Translations under genes and position numbers: made by a program
The notes under the pieces: model-generated
Seen by the model: the letters and a program-made list of their open reading frames with translations, nothing else
Told to the model about the DNA's origin: nothing
Database searches by the model: none
Source of the DNA: Candidatus Eisenbacteria bacterium
GTDB lineage: Bacteria > Eisenbacteria > RBG-16-71-46 > SZUA-252
Reading direction: 5' to 3'
Length of the DNA stretch: 34,443 bases
NCBI GenBank assembly: GCA_035712245.1
Contig: DASTBC010000064.1
Location: 1 to 34,443, forward strand
Shown here: piece after piece, positions 8,561 through 16,112 of the stretch
How positions within the stretch are numbered: the first letter of the stretch is position 1
How the letters are laid out: every line of letters begins with the position of its first letter

Positions 8561-9857
8561 CGGCGCCCTCCTCGACGGGTCCCGCGGTGACCAGCGCGTA
8601 CGCCTCGGTGCGCAGGAACTTCCGCGCGGCCTGGTGCGCCTGATCCCGTGTGACGCCGCGGATGATCGAGAGGTAGCGCTCGATGTAGTCGAGCCCGAGT
8701 CCGTAGAGCTCGGCCGTGAGGAGCTGTCCCGCGACGCCGGCATTCGTCTCGAGCCGGACGGGGAAGACGCCCGTGAGATAGCCCTTCGCCTCTTCCATCT
8801 CCTGCTCCGTCGGTCCGTCCCGGTGGAGCTTCGAGATCTCCTCCAGGATCGCGGCGGTCGCGCGTCCCGCGTTGGCCGGGTTCGTCCCCGCGCGGATCTG
8901 GATCGGTCCCGCGCCGATCCCCGACATCAGGCCGGAGTAGACGCCGTAGACGAGCCCTTCGCGGTCGCGAAGGCTGTCCATGAGCCGGCTGGAGAGCGAC
9001 GCGCCGCCGAGCACGTAGTTCATCATCATGGCGGCGTAGAAGTCGGGATCGGTGCGGGCCACGCCGGGGAGCGCGACGACGACATCGGTCTGCGACTTTC
9101 CGGGGCGCGGCACCGCCATCGTGCGCGGCGCCTTGGGCGCGGGCACGCCGGGAACGCGGAAGGGCGGCGCGTCCTTCGCGCGCTCCCACGACCCGAACGC
9201 CGCCTCGACGAGCTCCGATGCCCGGGCCGCCGTCACGTCTCCCACGAGCACGAGCAGCGTCCGCTCGGGGCCGTAGTGGCGCGCGTGGAACCCGGCGAGG
9301 TCGTCGCGCGTGATCGCGAGGAGCGAGGACTCCGTTCCCGCGGGCGGATGGTGATACGGATGCTCCGAGGGATAGAGGAGCTCGTTCGCGCGCCGGGCCG
9401 CGACGCTGGACGTGTTGTTCTCCGCGATCCGGTACTCGTTCACGAGCTCGCCCCGGATCTGCTCGATCGGCTCGGGCGGGAACACGGGATTGCGGAGCGC
9501 GTCCGCGAGCGCGGCGAGCACTTCCTCCAGGTCTCCGGACAGCATGTTCCCGTGGAACGAGACGGTCTCGGAGCCTCCCTCGAATCGGAGGGACGCGCCC
9601 AGGCTCTCGACGGCCGAGGCCTGCTCGAACGCGGTTCGCGTGGCGGTGCCCTGGTCGAGCATGGCCGCGACGAACGCGCCGAGCCCGCTCTTCCCGGGCG
9701 GATCGAAGAGCGCGCCGGCCTTCACGAGTCCCTGGAGCGCGATGGACGGGTTCGCGTGGTTCTCGCGAACGATCAGGACCAGGCCGTTCGGAAGGACCAC
9801 CCGGCTGGTCTCGACGGTCACGGCCACGGCGGTCTCGACGATCGGATCGGGCGTCAT
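8550..9857 (-). CDS. M16 (insulinase/pitrilysin) family protein, non-catalytic subunit
   Basis: 435 aa. It has the two-domain M16B layout, starting with VVLPNGLVLIVREN. Where the zinc motif HxxEH should lie it reads GLGAFVAAMLDQGT, so the metal ligands are missing. It keeps the second-domain segment SLRDREGLVYGVYSG, which in M16B pairs supplies the substrate-binding Arg/Tyr. The upstream gene has the complementary pattern, an intact zinc site. Together they look like a heterodimer of the kind described for bacterial M16B pairs. Start ATG at 9857 overlaps the partner's stop (ATGA). No signal peptide is evident, so the pair is probably cytoplasmic or exported by an unrecognised route. It probably degrades peptides. 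Confidence 0.9.
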   Translation of the reverse strand: MTPDPIVETAVAVTVETSRVVLPNGLVLIVRENHANPSIALQGLVKAGALFDPPGKSGLGAFVAAMLDQGTATRTAFEQASAVESLGASLRFEGGSETVSFHGNMLSGDLEEVLAALADALRNPVFPPEPIEQIRGELVNEYRIAENNTSSVAARRANELLYPSEHPYHHPPAGTESSLLAITRDDLAGFHARHYGPERTLLVLVGDVTAARASELVEAAFGSWERAKDAPPFRVPGVPAPKAPRTMAVPRPGKSQTDVVVALPGVARTDPDFYAAMMMNYVLGGASLSSRLMDSLRDREGLVYGVYSGLMSGIGAGPIQIRAGTNPANAGRATAAILEEISKLHRDGPTEQEMEEAKGYLTGVFPVRLETNAGVAGQLLTAELYGLGLDYIERYLSIIRGVTRDQAHQAARKFLRTEAYALVTAGPVEEGAVAS

Positions 9858-11125
9858 GGGGCCTCCCCGGGAACGGGATCGTAGTGCCCGACGGTGCGCG
9901 TCTCCTCGGTAAGGTACTCGCGCGCCACGCGTTGCACTTCATCCGTTCCCACGGCCCGGACGTGGTCGAGGTAGGTTTCCAGGTATCGGTAGGTGGCCAC
10001 CGTCTCGAAGTACCCCAGTTGCTGCGCCAGGCTCCGGATCGAGTCCTTCGCGTACACGAACGACGCCTCCACCTGGCGCTTCGCCCGGCTCATCTCGGCG
10101 TCGGTGGCGGGCTCCCGCTGGAGCCGCTCCACCTCGCGATAGAGTCCCTGCTCCACCTGATCGAGCGTCGCGCCCGGCGCCACCGTGGCGCGCGCGATGA
10201 GGAGGAACGGGTCGCGGGCCGTCTCGTTCCCGGCGTCGACCTCGGTCGCGAGCTTCCCCTCGACCAGGGCGCGGTAGAGCCGGGACGTGCGGCCGTGTCC
10301 CAGGATCATGCTGAGGACGTCGAGCGCGTAGTTGTCCGGGTGCACGAGCGCGGGATTGCGCCAGGACACCATGAGGTAGCGCGTATCGCCCGATTTCCGG
10401 AGCTTGAACCGGCGCTCGCCGCGCTGCGGCGGCTCCACGATGCGCATGGGCGGGGGCTCGGGCCCTTTCGGGATCCCGCCGAAGGACCGCTCCACCAGAT
10501 CGAGCGCCCGGTCCGCCGGAACGTCGCCCACCACGACCACCGTGGCGTTGTTCGGCACGTAGTGGGTGCGGTAGTAGTCGCGGATCTCCTCGGTCGTGAT
10601 CTGCTCCACGTCCGTGCGCCAGCCGATCGTCGGCCAGTGGTAGGGGTGTGCCTGGAAGGCCTGCGCGAAGGTCTCCTGGTAGAGCGCGCGGTGCGGATTG
10701 TCCTCGTTCCGCTCGAGCTCGGAACGGACCACCGTCATCTCGAGGCGGTGCTCCTCCTCGGGGATCGACGCGTTCACCATCCGGTCCGCCTCGATGTCCA
10801 TCGCGATCTCGAGGCGATCCTTCGCGAGCACTTCGTAGTAGCAGGTGTAGTCGAGCGAGGTCCCCGCGTTGAAGGAGGCGCCGTGTCTTTGAAGCGTGCG
10901 GGCGATCTCGCCCTTCCCGTAGCGCGGCGTGCCCTTGAACATCATGTGCTCGAGGAGGTGCGAGATGCCCGTGATCCCCGCGTTCTCGTTTCGCGAGCCC
11001 ACCTTGTACCAGACCATGAAGGAGACGACCGGGGCGGTGTGGACCGGCTGGACGAGAACCGTGAGGCCGTTCGAGAGCTTCGTTTCCCGAACGGGAGAAG
11101 CGAATGCCGTGAGCGTGTCGGTCAT
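9854..11125 (-). CDS. M16 zinc metallopeptidase, catalytic subunit
   Basis: 423 aa. The inverted zinc motif HxxEH is intact at His56-His60 (SHLLEHMMFKGT), and the third ligand fits Glu136 (VVRSELE), 76 residues after His60 as usual in the family. Start ATG at 11125 was chosen because it overlaps the methyltransferase stop as ATGA and has AGGAA upstream. A longer in-frame reading to 11179 would run into that gene. The second domain lacks the Arg-Glu-Gly-Leu-x-Tyr segment found in the neighbouring subunit, supporting a division of labour between the two proteins. Homologues include mitochondrial processing peptidase beta and PqqF/YmxG-type enzymes. It clears peptides; the physiological substrate is unknown. 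Confidence 0.93.
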   Translation of the reverse strand: MTDTLTAFASPVRETKLSNGLTVLVQPVHTAPVVSFMVWYKVGSRNENAGITGISHLLEHMMFKGTPRYGKGEIARTLQRHGASFNAGTSLDYTCYYEVLAKDRLEIAMDIEADRMVNASIPEEEHRLEMTVVRSELERNEDNPHRALYQETFAQAFQAHPYHWPTIGWRTDVEQITTEEIRDYYRTHYVPNNATVVVVGDVPADRALDLVERSFGGIPKGPEPPPMRIVEPPQRGERRFKLRKSGDTRYLMVSWRNPALVHPDNYALDVLSMILGHGRTSRLYRALVEGKLATEVDAGNETARDPFLLIARATVAPGATLDQVEQGLYREVERLQREPATDAEMSRAKRQVEASFVYAKDSIRSLAQQLGYFETVATYRYLETYLDHVRAVGTDEVQRVAREYLTEETRTVGHYDPVPGEAP

Positions 11126-12702
11126 GGGATCGATTCCTGTGGTGATGCGGATGGGGTGCGCTCCAGTACCGCGACGCATTCGATGTGGGACGTGTGCGGA
11201 AACATGTCCACGGCCCGGACCCAGAGCGGACGGTAGCGGCGCTCGCAGAGGAGCGCCAGATCGCGGCCGAGCGTGCTGGGATTGCAGGAGACATAGACGA
11301 GGCGCGGCGCGCCGAGATGGATGAGCCGGCTCACGACGCCGGGATGGAGCCCCGCGCGCGGCGGATCGACGAGCACGGCATCGATGTCGTGGAGGGCGCC
11401 CCCGCCGGCGTCGGCGCGGAGGACGCCGGTCCCGGGGCGCATGGAGCCGCCGGGGGCTGGCGCGCGGCTCGTGCCCCGGCCTCCCCCCTGGGGCGTTCCG
11501 AGCCCGAACCGATCGCGCAGGATCTCCATCGCCTCCCCCGTCCAGAATCGCGCGTTGGCGATCCCGTTTCGCTTCGCGTTCCGCTCGGCGTCCCGTACGG
11601 CGACGTCCGAGGACTCGATCCCGATCGCCTCACGGGCGTGCTTCGCGATCGGCAGCGTGAAGGTTCCCGTGCCGGAGTACACGTCGAGCACGCGTTCCGC
11701 TCCCGTCAGCCCGAGCCCTTCGATCGCGACCTCGAGGAGCCGCTCCGCCTGTTCCGTGTTCGTCTGGAAGAAGGAGCTCGAGGAGATCTCGAACGTGAGC
11801 CCGCCCAGGGTCTCGAGGATCGTCGGGCTCCCCGCGAGAATCCTCTCTTCTTCACCCGTGGCGACCTGCGCGCGGCGCCGCGTGAGGTTCAGGAGAACGC
11901 TCCGGACCCGCGGAAACGCGCGGACGATCGCGGGCGCGATCCGCTCGAAGAACGGATGCGGCTCGGTCGCGACGAAGTTCACCATCACCTCGCCGGTGCG
12001 GATGCCCTCGCGAATGGCGAGATACCGGAGAAGTCCCTCATGGCGCCGCGTGTCGTACGCGGTGAGGCCCTCGCGGCGGGCGGCATCGCGCACGAACGCG
12101 ACGATGCGGCTCGAGACCGGGGTCGCGATGTGGCAGCGCATGAGGTCGAACGTGCGGTCGAAGAAGCCGCGCACGTGGAGCCCGAGCGCGAGCCGCCCCG
12201 AGGCGTCCTGCGCGAACGAGTACTCCATCTTGTTCCGGTAATGGAAGAGCCGCGGCGCGGGGATCGTCGGGCGCAAAGGGACCCGCAGCCCGCCGAGGTG
12301 CTCGAGCGCGGCCTCGACCTGCCGCTCCTTGTGGCGGATCTGCTCCTCGTAGGCGAGATCCTGCGTGCGGCACCCGCCGCAGACCGGCACGTGCTCGCAG
12401 CGGGGCTCGACGCGGGTGGCGGCCGGACGGAGCACGCGCAGCGCGCGGGCCTCCGCGTACCGGCGGTGCTTCCGGTAGACCGTCGCGGTCACGCGGTCCC
12501 CCGGGAGCGCGTTCTCCACGAAGACCACGAAGCCGTCGATCCGCGCGAGCGCCCGGCCGCCGAAGGCGAGGTCTAGGACCTCGATCTCCAGGGTGTCGCC
12601 GCGCCGGATGGGCGCCGAGCCGGAGGGGGCCGCGGCGTCCGGCGGGGCGGCGCCGGCGGTGCGGTCCGGCAGGGCTTCGGGGGCGCTCTCGAAGGCGGGC
12701 AT
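11122..12702 (-). CDS. RNA m5-uridine methyltransferase, TrmA/RumA family
   Basis: 526 aa from ATG 12702 (no good SD; a start up to 12816 cannot be excluded but would collide with the divergent sensor gene). Residues about 33-90 form a TRAM RNA-binding domain (GDTLEIEVLDLAFGGRALAR). An iron-sulfur site follows with Cys102-x5-Cys108-x2-Cys111 (CEHVPVCGGC). The SAM-binding segment is VLDVYSGTGTFTLPIAKHA, and the catalytic cysteine lies in YVSCNPSTLGRDL near the C-terminus. These fit RlmD/RlmC/TrmA enzymes that methylate C5 of uridine in 23S rRNA or tRNA; the exact nucleotide cannot be assigned. An insert of about 40 Gly/Arg/Pro-rich residues lies between the SAM motif and the DPPR segment. It heads an operon with the two M16 subunits and the beta-helix gene. 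Confidence 0.93.
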   Translation of the reverse strand: MPAFESAPEALPDRTAGAAPPDAAAPSGSAPIRRGDTLEIEVLDLAFGGRALARIDGFVVFVENALPGDRVTATVYRKHRRYAEARALRVLRPAATRVEPRCEHVPVCGGCRTQDLAYEEQIRHKERQVEAALEHLGGLRVPLRPTIPAPRLFHYRNKMEYSFAQDASGRLALGLHVRGFFDRTFDLMRCHIATPVSSRIVAFVRDAARREGLTAYDTRRHEGLLRYLAIREGIRTGEVMVNFVATEPHPFFERIAPAIVRAFPRVRSVLLNLTRRRAQVATGEEERILAGSPTILETLGGLTFEISSSSFFQTNTEQAERLLEVAIEGLGLTGAERVLDVYSGTGTFTLPIAKHAREAIGIESSDVAVRDAERNAKRNGIANARFWTGEAMEILRDRFGLGTPQGGGRGTSRAPAPGGSMRPGTGVLRADAGGGALHDIDAVLVDPPRAGLHPGVVSRLIHLGAPRLVYVSCNPSTLGRDLALLCERRYRPLWVRAVDMFPHTSHIECVAVLERTPSASPQESIP

Positions 12703-12814
12703 CCGCCGAGTGTACAACACGCTCCGACCCTCGAACGCGCTTGAGAACGGCCGGTTCTGGCCGATCTCGGAACCGGGGTTCCGGTCGCCATCGCGCTCCT
12801 TCGGGGAATGCGTC

Positions 12815-14677
12815 ATGTCCGTTTCGACGTCCTCTCGTCCGAGTCCTTCGCTGACCTGGTGGATCTTCGCGCTCGCGCTGGTTCCGATGCTCGGAGCCGT
12901 GGGGTGGGCGCTGCTCGCGCTCTCGCGCCATCCCGAGAACGCCTCCGACCGCGAGGCGGCGGCCGCGCTCCTCCGGGTCGCTCCCGCGGTGGAACAGGCG
13001 CTCGACGAGCAGGCGGAACAGCTCGCCCGCCTCGGCGCCGTGATCGCGCGCGATCCGAAGTTCTACGCGGTGCTCACGCTCCCGAGCGCGTCGCGCGCGA
13101 ATCCGGAGTACCGCGAGGCGCTGGACGCGGTGCTCCGGGACTTCCAGCGGGAGGCCGACGTGCCCGTGTTCGCGGTCACGAACCCGCGCGGGAAGCTCCT
13201 CGGCCGGGCCGCCGAGCCCGGTGTCGGCGCCGTCGATCCGAGCGAGGCGCCGTTCGTGCGCGCGGCGCTCCAGGGCAAGGTCGGATCGGGCTACCTGGTC
13301 GAGCGGGAGGGGATCTACCGCGTGTCGGCGGTGCCGATCTCCGCGGGCGGCGTTCTCGTCGGAACGCTCCTGCTCGGCAGGCAGGTGGACGGCGAGCTGG
13401 GGGGCAAGCTCAAGACCGCGACCGAGGCCGACCTCACGCTCACGATCGGGCGCGACATCGCCGCGACCACGCTCGTCCCCTCGCCGCTTCGCAAGGCGCT
13501 GGCCCAGCGTCTCTCCGAGCCCACGTGGGGCGTGGCGAAGGACGCGGACGCCCCGGTCGTCTCCGCCGGCGGCAGGCGATATCTCGCGGTGAGGCGCGAG
13601 ATCCAGGGCCCCGCGGTCGGGGGCCGGAACCTGGGATACGTGCTCACCCGCGCCATTGGATCCGACGCCTCTCCGCTCGCCAAGCTCGAAGCCGATCTCG
13701 TGCGCGCCGCCGGCGTGGGGGTGGCGCTCGCGCTCGTCTGCGGAGGGGTCGTGGCCCTCGCGGTGCGCCGGCAGCGCCGTGCCCAGGAGCGCGCGCACGC
13801 GGAGGAGATCGGTGTGTGGTCGGAGAGGGAGCGCGCGCGAACCGCGCTTCTCGCCTCGGTGGGACGGCGCGTGCTCGACCCCGCCGAGACCGTGTACACG
13901 ATCACGGACCTCGTGGCGGACGGCGCGCTCGGGGATCTCTCCAGTCCGCAGCGCGAAGGACTTCTCGCCATCCGCCGGGCCTCGCGAGGGCTGACGCGCC
14001 TGGGCCAGGATCTCTCCACGGTGGCCTTGCTCGGGCGAGGAGACCAGGCCCTCTCACCCGCGTCGGTCGATATCGGAAACCTGATGGAGCAGGCCGCGAC
14101 GATGCTGATCCCGGTCGCGTCCGAGCGCCGGCAGATGGTCGAGCTCTCGGTGGAGCCCGGCCTGATCCACCCGCACGCCGACCCGCGCCTTCTCGCCCGC
14201 GCCGTCGAGGCGCTCGCGCTCGATCTCGTGGAGCGCGCTCCTGGCGCCACCAAGGTCGTGCTCGAGGCTCGCCGGACTTCCTCCGGAGTCGAGATCCTCA
14301 TCGCCGGTGCCCGGCCGGAGCAGGGGGACGGTGCGGCAGCCGGCTCCCCGGATGGGGACTCCCCGGGTGGAACGGCATCGGTCGCGTCCACGATGGCCGG
14401 TCTCGTGGCCGCCGGGCACGGGGGAGCGTTCGAGGTCCACCTGGGAGAGGGGCTCGCGTACCGGGTCTGGATCCCCGTACCGGCCGCGTTCGAGACGCGC
14501 CAAGCGATGCCGGCTCCTCCGGCGCACCCGTCCGTAACCCCTGTGGCACCCACTCCACTGGCCGTGCCCGCTGCCGAATCCGCAGCGCCCGCCGCACCCG
14601 CAGCGCCCGCCGCACCCGCAGCGCCCGCCGCACCCGATACCACCGACCTACCCCCTGATCCGGCTCGGGCCGCCTAG
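12815..14677 (+). CDS. Membrane sensor resembling a histidine kinase without the phospho-accepting histidine
   Basis: 620 aa; start ATG 12815 has GGGGAA upstream. Two membrane helices (about 14-36 and 295-317) flank a 258-residue periplasmic sensor region. Its CACHE-like strands read ADVPVFAVTNPRGKLLGRA and GIYRVSAVPISAGGVLVGTLLLG. Residues 340-405 align in pattern with a HisKA helix pair, but the expected S-H-E-L-x-x-P reads G-R-R-V-L-D-P, with Arg351 where His should be. The following ATPase-like region (415-555) lacks an evident N-box Asn and the glycine-rich ATP loops, ending in HGGAFEVHLGEGLAYRVWIPV. It is probably a pseudokinase acting through binding, not phosphotransfer. The C-terminus is Pro/Ala-rich with repeats. 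No response regulator is adjacent. Confidence 0.8.
   Translation: MSVSTSSRPSPSLTWWIFALALVPMLGAVGWALLALSRHPENASDREAAAALLRVAPAVEQALDEQAEQLARLGAVIARDPKFYAVLTLPSASRANPEYREALDAVLRDFQREADVPVFAVTNPRGKLLGRAAEPGVGAVDPSEAPFVRAALQGKVGSGYLVEREGIYRVSAVPISAGGVLVGTLLLGRQVDGELGGKLKTATEADLTLTIGRDIAATTLVPSPLRKALAQRLSEPTWGVAKDADAPVVSAGGRRYLAVRREIQGPAVGGRNLGYVLTRAIGSDASPLAKLEADLVRAAGVGVALALVCGGVVALAVRRQRRAQERAHAEEIGVWSERERARTALLASVGRRVLDPAETVYTITDLVADGALGDLSSPQREGLLAIRRASRGLTRLGQDLSTVALLGRGDQALSPASVDIGNLMEQAATMLIPVASERRQMVELSVEPGLIHPHADPRLLARAVEALALDLVERAPGATKVVLEARRTSSGVEILIAGARPEQGDGAAAGSPDGDSPGGTASVASTMAGLVAAGHGGAFEVHLGEGLAYRVWIPVPAAFETRQAMPAPPAHPSVTPVAPTPLAVPAAESAAPAAPAAPAAPAAPAAPDTTDLPPDPARAA
14582..14635 (+). 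repeat. Three 18-bp tandem repeats encoding Pro-Ala linker
   Basis: GCAGCGCCCGCCGCACCC is present three times in perfect tandem and encodes (AAP)n near the C-terminus of the sensor protein. Such identical copies are prone to length variation by slippage; the polypeptide would be an extended, flexible tail. Confidence 0.9.
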
Positions 14678-14989
14678 ATCGGCTCGAGGAGACAAGCGCG
14701 CCCGACACTAGCAGTCAACATTTGATTACTTAGATAACTGCTTTAAACTCATTGGCTTGAGGTGTGGCGCCTAAAACGTCCAAATATGGCGACACTCTGA
14801 GCGCTTCACCCGCCTGTCGACCATCGCAAACCGCAACTCTCCAATTAATTGCTTGGCTTCAGCTTACATCGATCTTCATCGGGGCCATTGCAAGTGGCAC
14901 GACCGCTGCTCTAGCCAGTTCCCGTCAGCGCGCTCGTGAAGACGAGCAAAACGAAGTGAGAAACGAACTTCCAACCTGTGAGGTGAAAC
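14678..14989 (+). other. AT-rich intergenic stretch before the twin peptide genes
   Basis: No convincing protein is encoded in these 312 bases. From about 14710 to 14990 the base composition drops visibly, with runs such as TTTGATTACTTAGATAAC and CCAATTAATTGC, unlike any other part of the window. Possible elements: an inverted repeat AGCAGT/ACTGCT at 14710-14715 and 14737-14742; a sigma70-like pair TTGATT (14722-14727) and TAAACT (14744-14749) with a 16-bp spacer; a palindrome CAATTAATTG at 14842-14851; and the -24/-12-like site listed separately. It reads as a regulatory region or acquired DNA. A GTG-started frame from 14764 runs across both micro-genes but has no SD or recognisable domain and is not called. 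Confidence 0.6.
14895..14910 (+). promoter_or_regulatory. Possible sigma54-type (-24/-12) promoter
   Basis: TGGCACGACCGCTGCT matches the RpoN consensus TGGCAC-N5-TTGCW with one change in the -12 block. GG and GC are separated by exactly 10 bases, as required. Transcription would start near 14921, about 70 bases before the first micro-gene. Only a sequence match; no enhancer-binding protein gene is in the window. Confidence 0.35.
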
Positions 14990-15061
14990 ATGCTCGAACT
15001 CGCCCTGATCCTGATCGCGGTGTCCTTCGCTGGTGGCGGTGGTGGCAAGGCTGGCTGGTAA
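14990..15061 (+). CDS. 23-aa micro-protein 1, hydrophobic with FAGGGGGKAGW ending
   Basis: ATG at 14990 follows GAGGTGA (14980-14986) and an in-frame TGA at 14984, so the frame cannot be longer at the 5' end. The peptide has one acidic residue (Glu3), a hydrophobic stretch at residues 4-13 (LALILIAVSF), Ala14, five glycines, then Lys20-Ala-Gly-Trp23. The micro-gene at 15132 encodes the same last eleven residues with different synonymous codons, which argues strongly that the peptide is translated and selected. At 10-14 residues the hydrophobic part is short for a full membrane span. No leader with a cleavage motif is visible. I do not recognise the family; candidates are a signalling peptide, small membrane protein, toxin or leaderless bacteriocin. 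Confidence 0.8.
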   Translation: MLELALILIAVSFAGGGGGKAGW

Positions 15062-15114
15062 CGGACGAACGCAGTGGCAGTGCCGGTGAGACGAACCGAA
15101 CCCCGAACCAGACG

Positions 15115-15124
15115 AAGGAGGTGA
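15115..15124 (+). promoter_or_regulatory. Full-length Shine-Dalgarno for micro-protein 2
   Basis: AAGGAGGTGA is the exact complement of the ten bases near the 3' end of typical bacterial 16S rRNA and lies seven bases ahead of the ATG at 15132. Such a complete match suggests very efficient initiation. Confidence 0.85.
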
Positions 15125-15131
15125 ATCAAGA

Positions 15132-15200
15132 ATGGAAGCCATCGTCATCCTGATCGCGATCGCGTTCGCCGGAGGCGGCGGAGGAAAGGCCGGCTGGTAA
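15132..15200 (+). CDS. 22-aa micro-protein 2, paralogue of micro-protein 1
   Basis: ATG at 15132 sits behind a perfect AAGGAGGTGA. The peptide starts MEA, has a hydrophobic stretch at residues 4-13 (IVILIAIAFA), then five glycines and Lys19-Ala-Gly-Trp22, TAA stop. Compared with micro-protein 1, the eleven-residue ending FAGGGGGKAGW is unchanged while six of eleven codons differ silently and none differ in meaning. The shared ILIA core shows the hydrophobic part is also related. It lies 70 bases after the first copy and is followed by two hairpins (15217-15246, 15264-15299). Function unknown; high expression is expected from the ribosome site. The tandem arrangement suggests two subunits acting together or a duplicated signal. 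Confidence 0.85.
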   Translation: MEAIVILIAIAFAGGGGGKAGW

Positions 15201-15216
15201 GCAGGACCCGCAGCAA

Positions 15217-15246
15217 GTCCGCGGGAGCGGGCGAACCCCCGCGGAC
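15217..15246 (+). terminator. GC-rich hairpin downstream of the micro-genes
   Basis: GTCCGCGGG (15217-15225) and CCCGCGGAC (15238-15246) are exact complements around a 12-base loop. It begins 16 bases after the second micro-gene's stop. No T-run follows, so it may protect the 3' end of a short mRNA or assist termination together with the next hairpin. Confidence 0.5.
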
Positions 15247-15263
15247 CGAGCAGCAAGCGGATG

Positions 15264-15299
15264 GATGGGCCACCGAATGCACCCCCTTGGTGGCCCATC
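15264..15299 (+). terminator. Second perfect hairpin downstream of the micro-genes
   Basis: GATGGGCCACC (15264-15274) and GGTGGCCCATC (15289-15299) form an 11-bp perfect stem with a 14-base loop. It is followed by TGCGTTTCGG, a weak T tract. It most likely ends the micro-gene transcript. The rest of the gap to 15531 shows no gene, only a short GCCCC/GGGGC hairpin around 15334-15348 and a C-rich stretch. Confidence 0.55.
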
Positions 15300-15544
15300 T
15301 GCGTTTCGGACAACGGAGGGTCCGGTGCAGGGAGCCCCACGGTGGGGCGGCTAGCCGACGCGGGGGTGTCATCCGTCGCACGCTGTTCCGCCTCTCCCTG
15401 CACCTCCACTCCCCCTCGACATCACCCGCGGAGAACTCCTCCGCACTCCCGTCCTTCGTGCACGGCATCGCCCGTGATACCCTTCCGGTCTTCTCGCAGC
15501 CCGGATCGGGCTCGCTCCACCCACCCCTAGTAAGGAGGATCGGC

Positions 15545-16054
15545 ATGAAGACACTGCTCGCGCTCGCGGCGGCGCTCGCCTTTGCGTCCCCTGCGTTTGC
15601 CCAGGAGGGAACGACCTCGGCCCCCGCAACGACGCCGCCCCCGGCCACGGCCGACAAGCCGGCCGACAACATGGAGATGCTCCGGGACAAGCTGCGCGCC
15701 GACAAGAAGCTGATCGTCGCCGAGGCGATGAAGCTCACGGAGAAGGAAGGCGCCGCGTTCTGGCCGGTCTACGAGACCTACCAGAAGGAGCTCACCGCCC
15801 TGAACGACCGGACGATGAAGCTCATCAAGGACTACGCGACGAGCTACGGGGCGATGACCGATCCCGCCGCGAAGGGGATCATGGATTCGTTCCTCGCGAT
15901 CGAGAAGGATCGGATCCAGCTCATGACGAGCTACACGCCCAAGTTCCGGAAGGTGCTGCCCGAGGTGAAGGTCGCCCGCTACTACCAGGTCGAGAACAAG
16001 ATCCGCGCGGTGGTGAACTACGAGCTGGCGCAGGAGATTCCGCTGGCAAACTAG
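15545..16054 (+). CDS. Periplasmic helical protein (Spy/CpxP-like in outline)
   Basis: 169 aa; AAGGAGG (15532-15538) lies six bases ahead of the ATG. Residues 1-20 are a classic Sec signal with AFA-Q cleavage, followed by a Thr/Pro/Ala-rich linker to about residue 40. The remainder is almost entirely amphipathic helix, with LTEKEGAAFWPVYETYQKEL as the most characteristic segment. Similar L-T-x-E-E-A-x-x-F-W-P-x-Y proteins occur beside envelope stress regulators in several phyla, where they are thought to act as periplasmic chaperones or sensors; the assignment here is by resemblance only. It is transcribed alone and ends before a strong terminator. Confidence 0.8.
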   Translation: MKTLLALAAALAFASPAFAQEGTTSAPATTPPPATADKPADNMEMLRDKLRADKKLIVAEAMKLTEKEGAAFWPVYETYQKELTALNDRTMKLIKDYATSYGAMTDPAAKGIMDSFLAIEKDRIQLMTSYTPKFRKVLPEVKVARYYQVENKIRAVVNYELAQEIPLAN

Positions 16055-16112
16055 CGAGCCGCGACAGGCGGCCGGGCCGGATCGGCCGCCGCCACCAGGC
16101 CGCATCGCAAAC

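Noticed and set aside
14764-15153. 129-codon GTG-started frame across the AT-rich stretch and both micro-genes
   Set aside because: It has no SD, changes composition midway, and is in a different frame from the two well-supported micro-genes.
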